Assembly: GCA_024697025.1 (NCBI GenBank)
Contig: JAILGH010000024.1
Coordinates: 1 to 64,000, forward strand
Length of the DNA: 64,000 nucleotides
Direction: 5' to 3'
Origin: Pseudobutyrivibrio sp.
GTDB taxonomy: Bacteria > Bacillota > Clostridia > Lachnospirales > Lachnospiraceae
Shown here: one piece after another, positions 25,055-33,300 of the stretch
Numbering within the stretch: position 1 is the first letter of the stretch
Layout of the letters: each line of letters begins with the position of its first letter
Made by a program: the position numbers and the translations under genes
The notes under the pieces: generated by a model
What the model was told of the DNA's origin: nothing
Seen by the model: only the letters and a program-made list of their open reading frames with translations
Databases searched by the model: none

Positions 25055-27835
25055 TTTGCCCTTGAATGTGACTTTGATAGCCTGCTTCAATCCATTAGGG
25101 AGGACATATTTGAGCTTGTCCTCGGATGGAGTCATCTTTGAGCATTCTGGGTGCTCACGATACAGGTGGATGGCATCAAATTCGCACTTGGTTGTACATA
25201 CGCCACATCCGATACATTTGTTTTCGTCTACTACAGAGGCGCCACACTTCAAGCATCTCGCAGTTTCCTTTTTGATTTGCTCTTCGGTGAATTCTACAGT
25301 CTTGTCACGGAAGCTGAGCTGTCCGTCAACTGTAGTTTTGCTAACACCAGGAATCTGACGTGGACTGTGGTCATAATCGTCTATGCGAATGTTGTCCTTG
25401 TCCAGTTCTATGAAGTCGCGGCGGTTACGTCCGATAGTAAGCGAGCTATGTGGCTGCACAAATCTGTGGATAGAGATTGCGCCTTCACGGCCTGCTGCAA
25501 TTGCATCAATTGCAAACTTAGGGCCTGTGTACATGTCACCACCAACAAAAATATCTGGTTGGTCTGTCTGGTATGTAAGTGGGTCAGCCTTTGGTCCACG
25601 CTCAACGACAACCTTGGAATCCTTGAATAAGTCTCCATATATGCTGCGCTGACCAACCGAGAAGATAACGTGCTTGCAATCAACTGTAATGGTGTCGTTC
25701 TCGTCATACTGTGGTGAGAATTTACCTGACTCATCATAAACGCGAGTACATTTCTTTAAAATGATACCGGATACGGCACCATTTTCATCGGTAAGGACTT
25801 CCTTAGGTCCCCAACCACAGTTGAGCTCTACACCCTCAGCCTCTACGATTTCAATTTCCTCTGGTGATGCAGGCATAATGTCTCTTGTCTCAAGACAGTA
25901 CATAGATACCTTTTGTGTGCCAACTCGGCGAGCAGAACGAGCCACATCAATAGCTACGTTACCACCTCCGATGACTACAAGGTCGCCCTTGATATCGTAC
26001 TTTTCATTTTCAGATACTTCGTGAAGGAAATCCACCGCTGTCTGTGTACCTATAGCATCATCGCCTGGTACTCCTGGCTTATTGCCGCCCTGACAACCGA
26101 TGGCTACATAAAATGCCTTGTAGCCCTGAGCACGAAGCTCATCTAACGTGATATCCTTTCCTACTTCAACTCCGCACTTAATCTCTACGCCAAGAGCCTT
26201 GATGATATCTATCTCGGCGTCGATGACATAGTTTTCAAGTACAAATGATGGAATACCATATCTAAGCATACCACCTGGATATTTACTCTTTTCAAATATA
26301 GTTGGCTTGTATCCCTTCAGTGCAAGATAGTATGCACAGGAAAGACCTGCAGGGCCTGCACCAACAATAGCTACCTTTTCTGTAAACTCACCCTTCTGTG
26401 AAGGAACAATCTTCTTTGGAATAAATCTGGTCTCAGCCTTTAAATCCATCTCGGCTAAGAATCTCTTTACTTCATCTATGGCGATGGCTTCATCAATAGT
26501 TCCACGGGTACACGCTGTCTCGCAACGTCTATTACATACTCGACCACAGATTGCTGGAAGCGGATTGTCCTGCTTGATAAGAGCAAGAGCCTCCTTGTAA
26601 CGTCCCTGAGCTGCCATGCGAAGATATCCCTGAATAGCAATATGTGCAGGACATGCCGTCTTACAAGGTGCTGTACCTGTATCGTAGCAGTTGATTCTGT
26701 TGGTATCGCGATAGTCATCGTTCCAATCATCAACTGTCCATCGTTTTTCTGTAGGAAGAACCTGCTTTGGATACTCTATTTCGCTGCCATCTGCTGTACA
26801 AAGCTTTTGACCAAGCTTAACAGCACCTGCAGGACAATTTTCAACACACTTGCCGCAGGCAACACAATCCTCAGCGGTAACTCTTGCAACATAAGCTGAG
26901 CGAGACATGTTTGGTGTGTTGAAAAGCTGTGAGGTACGAAGAGCGTAACATACATTTACATTACAATTGCAGATAGCAAAAATCTTGTTCTCGCCATCGA
27001 TGTTTGTAATCTGATGTACAAAGCCGTTGTCCTCAGCCTGCTTAAATATATCAAGAGCCTCTTCCTTGGTGATATATACGCCACCCTTGTTAGTCTCTAC
27101 TACATAGTCGGCCATATCGCCAACTGCTATACACCATCCCTCTGGATCGTCTGCACAGCCTTCGTCATAAGTCTTTCTAGATAGACGACAAGAGCATGGC
27201 GACTTGGCATACTTACCCTCGTACTTATCGAGCCAGTAAGAAATCTTCTCTAAATCAATTGCCTGCTGCTCCATTCCTATTGCTTCCTCAACAGGAATGA
27301 CGTGCATTCCAATACCTGCACCACCTGGAGGAACCATGTGAGTCAAGCCCTCAAGCGGAAGGCGGCTCATCCTCTCAAAGAATCGTCCCATCTCTGGGTG
27401 CTCTTCAAGAAAATCTTGATTCATATTAGAAAACTCAGCAGAACCTGGAACAAACATAGGAAGTACCCACTGCTTTTCGTGGGCTTCATTCTCATAGTTC
27501 CACTCCAAAAGACCAGTCCAGCTGGCTTTCTCCAACCTTTCCTCCAAAGTCTTCTCATCTAGGCCTGTAATATCTAAAAGCTGTTCAAATGTCTTTGGCT
27601 TTCTGATACCGCCCATAGAAAGAGCAAGCTCAGCTATCTCCTTGGTAGGAGCAAGATTTGCTACAGCCCAGTATTCTGGGTCATATTTGGTAATTTTTTG
27701 CAGGCCAAGCTTAATCTTGGCTCTGTCAGTAATCACCTTGCCAAGCTTTAGGATTTCTGGACGAAGGTCCTCATCCTTTAAATCTTCTACCCAATCAGGA
27801 TAAAAATCACCAAGTCTATCTGGTCCTATTCCCAT
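25043..27835 (-). CDS. FAD/iron-sulfur NAD(P)-dependent oxidoreductase (GltD/NfnB-like, extended)
   Basis: 930 residues. Residues 1-310 form an N-terminal domain with unusual Cys clusters (SPCSCR about 212; ICNCNVNVC about 288). A 4Fe-4S motif follows at C324/C327/C330/C334, then a GltD-type Cys domain (CKTACPAHI; CGRVCNRRCETAC) at about 390-445. The FAD site is GAGPAG at 492-497, an NAD(P) site is IGGGNVAIDVA, and a C-terminal ferredoxin-like part (CIGCGVCTTKC) lies near the end. This is the GltD/NfnB/DPD-like fold used to pass electrons between NAD(P)H and ferredoxin or a partner. It lies 63 bp downstream of hypB. RBS AAAGGAGG. The partner is unknown. Confidence 0.85.
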   Translation of the reverse strand: MGIGPDRLGDFYPDWVEDLKDEDLRPEILKLGKVITDRAKIKLGLQKITKYDPEYWAVANLAPTKEIAELALSMGGIRKPKTFEQLLDITGLDEKTLEERLEKASWTGLLEWNYENEAHEKQWVLPMFVPGSAEFSNMNQDFLEEHPEMGRFFERMSRLPLEGLTHMVPPGGAGIGMHVIPVEEAIGMEQQAIDLEKISYWLDKYEGKYAKSPCSCRLSRKTYDEGCADDPEGWCIAVGDMADYVVETNKGGVYITKEEALDIFKQAEDNGFVHQITNIDGENKIFAICNCNVNVCYALRTSQLFNTPNMSRSAYVARVTAEDCVACGKCVENCPAGAVKLGQKLCTADGSEIEYPKQVLPTEKRWTVDDWNDDYRDTNRINCYDTGTAPCKTACPAHIAIQGYLRMAAQGRYKEALALIKQDNPLPAICGRVCNRRCETACTRGTIDEAIAIDEVKRFLAEMDLKAETRFIPKKIVPSQKGEFTEKVAIVGAGPAGLSCAYYLALKGYKPTIFEKSKYPGGMLRYGIPSFVLENYVIDAEIDIIKALGVEIKCGVEVGKDITLDELRAQGYKAFYVAIGCQGGNKPGVPGDDAIGTQTAVDFLHEVSENEKYDIKGDLVVIGGGNVAIDVARSARRVGTQKVSMYCLETRDIMPASPEEIEIVEAEGVELNCGWGPKEVLTDENGAVSGIILKKCTRVYDESGKFSPQYDENDTITVDCKHVIFSVGQRSIYGDLFKDSKVVVERGPKADPLTYQTDQPDIFVGGDMYTGPKFAIDAIAAGREGAISIHRFVQPHSSLTIGRNRRDFIELDKDNIRIDDYDHSPRQIPGVSKTTVDGQLSFRDKTVEFTEEQIKKETARCLKCGASVVDENKCIGCGVCTTKCEFDAIHLYREHPECSKMTPSEDKLKYVLPNGLKQAIKVTFKGKRKK

Positions 27836-27898
27836 ATTAATTATTTCCTCCTTTAGACTCCTACGACCTTATAAATTAAATACTCCTCTCAAAAAGAC

Positions 27899-28567
27899 TC
27901 ATCGAAAGTCGTTTACCTGGCCCCTCAACCAGTTAATCCAGCCCTCAAATCCCTCACCAGTCTTTGCTGAAATATAAAAAATCTCAGCGTCAGGATTGAG
28001 CTCATGTATGCGCTTTTCTACTGCGTCCTTTGAAAAATCGCTAAACACTGCCAGTGTGTCGCATTTGTTGATAAGCACCACATCACAAACCGAAAACATC
28101 AGTGGGTACTTGTATGGCTTGTCGTCTCCTTCTGGTACAGAAAGAATCATAACGTTTTTGATTGAACCGGTATCAAATTCCGCTGGACAAACCAAATTAC
28201 CAACATTTTCCAGGAAGACCAAGTCTAAACCCTCAGTGCCAAATTCGTGTAATCCCTGTCTAGTCATATCGGCATCCAGGTGACACATGCCTCCTGTATG
28301 TATCTGAATTGCACGGACTCCAGCCTCTGTGATTGTTGCCGCGTCCACATCAGAATCAATATCTGCCTCCATTACGCCAATTTCCATCTCGTCCTTAAGT
28401 CTTGCAATAGTCTGACATAAGGTGGTTGTCTTTCCAGAACCTGGAGCTGACATAAGGTTTATCAAAAATGTCTTTTGTTCCTTTAGCTCCTGTCTGAGTC
28501 TGTCTGCATCAGCATCATTGTCCTCAAAAATGCTCTGCTTTACTTCGATAATTTTGTAGTCTAACAT
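27899..28567 (-). CDS. hypB: HypB, GTPase for nickel insertion into hydrogenase
   Basis: 222 residues from the ATG at 28567 with GGGAGG before it. P-loop SAPGSGKTT, G2/G3 region EADIDSDVDAA, G4 motif NKCD, and the family-specific ENVGNLVCPAEFD are all present. The metal-binding GGMCHLDA is intact, but there is no N-terminal His-rich nickel store or CxxCGC motif. In [NiFe]-hydrogenase or urease maturation HypB acts with HypA; neither HypA nor a hydrogenase is nearby. It is the first gene before the Fe-S/FAD oxidoreductase. Confidence 0.92.
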   Translation of the reverse strand: MLDYKIIEVKQSIFEDNDADADRLRQELKEQKTFLINLMSAPGSGKTTTLCQTIARLKDEMEIGVMEADIDSDVDAATITEAGVRAIQIHTGGMCHLDADMTRQGLHEFGTEGLDLVFLENVGNLVCPAEFDTGSIKNVMILSVPEGDDKPYKYPLMFSVCDVVLINKCDTLAVFSDFSKDAVEKRIHELNPDAEIFYISAKTGEGFEGWINWLRGQVNDFR

Positions 28568-28880
28568 TTGCCCTCCCAATTCCTTCTCTATTAAATTTTA
28601 GTGTATAAGAGTTAGTAAACTCAAACTGGCAAAATCAGTTTCCCAAACAATAATATACTATTTTCTCCAAATTTTTGTCAAATCCTTTATTTTTCAAACC
28701 CGTATATTTTCTATTACAAAGCATCTTTAATACACGTGTGTCTATTAAATTTATGAAGTGTTTGTGAACTACAATATTTTTTCAAACTTTTTCAATATAA
28801 TTATCAAACACCAACAGAAATATTAATTGCGACCTAATTATATTTGCACTCAGCGCGAGTTTTTGGGGAGGCGAAGAGGC
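28568..28880. other. divergent intergenic region
   Basis: Separates minus-strand hypB from the plus-strand transglutaminase-like gene. AT-rich, with an inverted repeat GTGTTTG (28758-28764) and CAAACAC (28805-28811). No gene or recognised riboswitch seen. Promoters for both genes must lie here. Confidence 0.5.
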
Positions 28881-29723
28881 ATGGATAATTGGACCACAAA
28901 ACGAACCATCACTAATAGAATAATTGCCCTTGCGGCAATAGCAACAACTCTGTTACTTACTTCAAGTAACATTATAGTAGCACGTGCTTGTGAAAATACT
29001 GGTAAATCTAGCTGCTTATATGAAAATTATCTTTCTGCAGAGGACAAAATTATTTATAACCAGATTTACGAAGCAATTATTGACTACAATGAGGAGTTGT
29101 TCTATCTGAAGCATCCTGTGTCAGAGGCTAATTTGGAGATTATTATGAATGCTTTATTCAATGATCACCCTGAGCTTTTCTGGGCAAATACCTCTTACCA
29201 GTATGCGGTTGATAGCTTCAATGTAGCTCACAAGGTTAAATTGAAGTATGGCATTAGCAAAGATGAGTTGTCTAACGCTAAGGCCAACTATGAAAATGCC
29301 ATTGCAAATATTGTTTCAGGCGCATCTCAATATAGTTCTGATATTGATAAGGAGAAATATATTCACGACAGTATCTGTTCAATGAACACCTACTGCGCTT
29401 CTAACGCACTCAATCAAAGTGCTTATTCTGCTCTTGCCACTGGTTCTTCGGTCTGCGCGGGATATGCAAGGGCATTCCAGGTTGTATGCAACAAATCGGG
29501 AATCCCTTGCTATTACATCACTGGTGAGTCACGAGGGCAGACTCACGCTTGGAATATAGTCTATATCAACGGCAGCTATTACAACGTTGATTTAACCTGG
29601 GACGACTGCATTGCAGATGCCACCGGCAGAAATGACTATACCTACTTTAACAAGAGCGATTTGTCCTTCAGTAAGGACCATATCCGCTCAACTCAGTCAG
29701 CTCAGCTGGCAAGTTGTTATTGA
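28881..29723 (+). CDS. secreted transglutaminase-like protein
   Basis: 280 residues from the ATG at 28881, with GGGGAGG 10 bp upstream. A signal-type hydrophobic segment is at about 13-35 (IIALAAIATTLLLTSSNIIV). A transglutaminase/CYK3-like domain occupies about 130-240 with the catalytic triad Cys192 (SSVCAGYA), His222 (QTHAWN) and Asp237 (YNVDLTWDD). Such proteins are usually cysteine proteases or cross-linking enzymes at the cell surface. It is convergent with the sortase/adhesin pair and shares a terminator with it, so a joint surface function is possible but not shown. Confidence 0.85.
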   Translation: MDNWTTKRTITNRIIALAAIATTLLLTSSNIIVARACENTGKSSCLYENYLSAEDKIIYNQIYEAIIDYNEELFYLKHPVSEANLEIIMNALFNDHPELFWANTSYQYAVDSFNVAHKVKLKYGISKDELSNAKANYENAIANIVSGASQYSSDIDKEKYIHDSICSMNTYCASNALNQSAYSALATGSSVCAGYARAFQVVCNKSGIPCYYITGESRGQTHAWNIVYINGSYYNVDLTWDDCIADATGRNDYTYFNKSDLSFSKDHIRSTQSAQLASCY

Positions 29724-29751
29724 AATTCAAACTGCTCATTTTTAAAATACG

Positions 29752-29782
29752 AAAGGGACTTAGGTCATTCCTAAGTCCCTTT
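29752..29782. terminator. bidirectional terminator
   Basis: AAAGGGACTTAGG pairs perfectly with CCTAAGTCCCTTT around TCATT. TTTTGC follows on the plus strand; A-rich sequence on the other side serves the convergent sortase gene. Confidence 0.9.
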
Positions 29783-29799
29783 TGCTATTTTAAATAAAT

Positions 29800-30387
29800 T
29801 TAAATTCTATCAGCGATTATGACTAATCGATGTGTTGCAATATAAATAGGTGTGCAAGTGTAAAGTGTCAACTGCTCTTTGCCTGGTGTGGATTCTAGAA
29901 CTGACAAATCCTCTGGCTCAACCACCTTTATTTCTTTAACCATGTAGGTATAGGTATCAGTGGCTGTATCCACATAGATTAAATCTCCCGTTTCCACCTC
30001 ATCCAAGCGATTGAAGAATTTGCCGAAGCTATAATTCCTGTGACCGGCAACTACACAGTTGCCTTCATTTCCTGCAAGGGCGGTACCCTCCTGGTGTCCA
30101 AGAGAGTCTGCCAATATATCTCGACTGACTCCCTCTCTAACAGGGTTTTCCGAGTCAATGCTTGGTATTCTAAGAATGTAAAGCATATCCCCTGAAACTG
30201 CTGGGTTGCCACCTTTCTTTTCCTTAAATGCCTCACCGCTTTTGATGTATTCCTTGTACTCCTCCACTGTGTTTTTGCGGGAGTAATACTGCTTTATGTT
30301 CAAAATCAAAGAGATTAGGAATAATCCAAAGCCAAGGGCTATTAAAATCAGGCCAATTGCCTTTGCAATAGTAAATTTCTTAAACAT
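29800..30387 (-). CDS. sortase of the adjacent adhesin
   Basis: 195 residues from the ATG at 30387, 1 bp after the adhesin stop; a longer start would overlap the adhesin. One N-terminal membrane helix (about 8-30), then the sortase barrel with His116 (VVAGHRN), Cys178 (TLYTCTP) and Arg187 (THRLVI), the full catalytic set. Sequence around the Cys is closest to class D/E-type enzymes, but I cannot assign the class. It presumably recognises the LAKTG signal of the adhesin and links it to peptidoglycan. No pilin-type lid helix seen. Confidence 0.9.
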   Translation of the reverse strand: MFKKFTIAKAIGLILIALGFGLFLISLILNIKQYYSRKNTVEEYKEYIKSGEAFKEKKGGNPAVSGDMLYILRIPSIDSENPVREGVSRDILADSLGHQEGTALAGNEGNCVVAGHRNYSFGKFFNRLDEVETGDLIYVDTATDTYTYMVKEIKVVEPEDLSVLESTPGKEQLTLYTCTPIYIATHRLVIIADRI

Positions 30388-30388
30388 C

Positions 30389-33300
30389 TTACTTTTTAAT
30401 ATTCTTTCTACGGCCAAAGAGTAATACAAATCCAAGGCTCATAATTGCAAGTGAAATTACATAAGCCATAACTGTTCCAATAAATCCACCTGTCTTTGCA
30501 AGTCTAGGTGCACCTGCATTAGCGTTAGTGCCATCTATAACAGCATTATTATCCATCATGACTATGTCGTTTTCCTTGATGATTAATCCATCTGGATCAA
30601 CACTCTTAACAACTGGATATTGTGTCTTTGCTGGACCTCCATTATTATCATTATTTCCGCCACCATTTGTGCTCTGTGCAGGAGCTGCCTCATCCTTCTT
30701 TGGCTCTTCTGGTGTAGCAGGGTCTGTAGGATCTGCTGGGTCAGTTGGGTCTGCTGGCTCTGCTGGCTCTACCGGAACAACTGGCTCCTCTGGTGTAAGC
30801 TTAGGCTGTAGCTTCTCACCTAATTGTGCTGGTGTAGCACTTGCATACTCTGGACTGCTAGCTGATTTAACCTTCATATCATTGACTACATCACCCTCGC
30901 CATTTTCCTTACCAACAACCTTGATAGTAAGTGGCTCTACTGGGTCGTAGCCCTCTAATGTTTCCTCAGGCATAAATACATATTCATCCTGATAATTAAG
31001 GTCATACTTGGCTGCGCCAGTTTCCTCATCATAATCTGTTGGCTCTACAAGCTCAGCCTTACCAGTCTCCTTGTTAAGTCTGTAAAGGTTGAACTTCATT
31101 GCCTTGAACTGCTCTGGCTCAAGCCCCATATCCTCTGGATCAAAGACTACTGAAGCCTTAGCATCCTCGTCATAATCATCCTCAAATGTAACTGTAGGAT
31201 TCTCTGAGTCAAGGGTTGTTCCGTCAACTTTGAGCTTGCCACCTGGTAATACTTCTATTTCGTAGGCCTTCTCATCAGTGATTTCCTTGTAACCAACTGG
31301 TGAGCTTACCTCGATAACCTTGTACTTGCCCTCAGATAGTACTATTGGCTTTGGTGCACCGTTTGATGTCCATGTCTCACCAATCTGGTTGCCATCCTCA
31401 TCAACTATCTTGAATGTACCGCCTTCCAGCTCGTTCTTCTGGTCTGCAGAAACATTGCTAACATTAAACTCTACAGAATCCTTTGGAACATCAATCATAA
31501 CTACCTTGTCTGCATTAGTCCAAGTGTTGTCAGCATTTCTAATCATAAGCTGATCATCAACCACCTTGAATATTACAGGCTCAGCCTCATTGTAGCCATA
31601 AGGCACCTTGTCCTCACTGAGGGTGTAAACTGTCTCATAGCTTGCCACAAATGCATGTCCCTGACTGTCTGCATCCAATGTGGTCCAGCTATCTGCAGTC
31701 TTGGTCTCCTTGGTTGCTTCCCATTTGATAGAAAGCTTGGCATCCTTAACCGGATTGCCCTGACCATCCTCTTTAAATATCTTGATATCCTTGGTATGTC
31801 TACCGTTAGTGATGATATTGTCGTTCTTTGCCTGGACTGCATTGTTGTAGCCCTTTACTGTGGTATGAACTTCCTTACCATCTTTAAGCTCAGGGATAAT
31901 CTCATAACCCTCTGGAGCCTCTGTCTCCTTAAGGATATAAGTGTGATTTTCAGCAAGCTTACCTACAAACATAATCTCGCCGTTTTCATCACTTTCAGAT
32001 TTACCAACAAGCTTGTTGTCCTTTTCTGGGTCGTAAAGCTCAAACTTACCACCAGAAAGCTTAACTTCCTCATCGTTGGCATCACGTAACTCTGAAATGT
32101 AGTATGTGTACTTATCAAGCTTTACGTTTGTAAAGTCGTTTGCAGAGAATGACTGGTCTGCCTTGTTAGCACCAGCGTCGCCATATCCCTTTAATACAAC
32201 ATCATTTCCAAAGTCGTTTGCCTTTTTATCTAACATACTAGCTGTGTATGTAAGAATATAAGCCTTGTTACCTGGGTCCTTTGGAACAGCAACCTTAAGC
32301 ACTGTCTTGGAACCAGTTTCATCGATTGTATAATCCAAATCAGAAACAGCCGATACTGCAGATAACTCTCCATCAGCTGATACTGAAGCCTCTGAAAGTA
32401 CGATTGTCTCATCATCAAGCACCATACTTCCACCTAAAGTATCCTCAATATAAACCTTGTCGATTGTTCCAGTGTAAAGCTGCTGCTGAGCTGGATTAAT
32501 CTTAACTGTGTATCTTACAATCTCTTTGTTGGTTGAATCCTGCACACCTTTCTTGGTGATTACATTATTAACAACCTCTGTCTGAGTTGGCTCTGTTGTA
32601 GTATCAATTGAGTATTCTGTGCTCTTTAAGCTTGCAGAGTTTGTAATGTTAAACTTGCCTGTATTCTCAAATACTTCACCATCACGAACCTTGGCCTTGA
32701 AAGTAATTGTCTGCACATCGTCAATATCGCCAAGATTAAATGTTAAGGTGTTGCCTGAAAGTGTTGTATCAGCAACATTTGAAGAGCCATCAACATACTC
32801 TAATCTATCCTCTAAGACATCTGTAATTACAACATTTGTCATTGACATCTTGTTGCTATTTACAGTGAGAGTGTATTCGATAGTATGATCATTGTAATTG
32901 TATTTGCTAGCAGTCTTTTTAAGGACATTACTTTCATAAGTCTTGCTAGCTTGATCTTTTACAGGCTCATTGCCATCTGACTCCAAAGTAACTTCGTTAG
33001 TATACTTTCTAGAATTGTTGCTAGCCCAAATCTCATTTTCAGTAGTGTCATTTAGCTTGGTAGTAACAACAAAATCAACCCTAGTTTCACCAATATCTCC
33101 AAGTCTAAATACTACTGTTTCACCGTTGTCTTCTATTGTAATAGCAGACTCACTGATACCAGCCAAGCCACTAATTCCATCAAATCTTGTGCCTGCAGGA
33201 AGCTTATCTGTTACAACAACTCCTCTAAGGTCTTCCTTACTTCTGTTGACAATAACATCCCATGTGATTGTGTGATTTACAAGGTCAACGGCCTTGGCTT

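Noticed and set aside
25151-25630. 159-codon plus-strand ORF
   Set aside because: Antisense shadow of the oxidoreductase gene.
31655-32089. Plus-strand ORF of 144 codons
   Set aside because: Antisense shadow of the adhesin gene, with no start signal.
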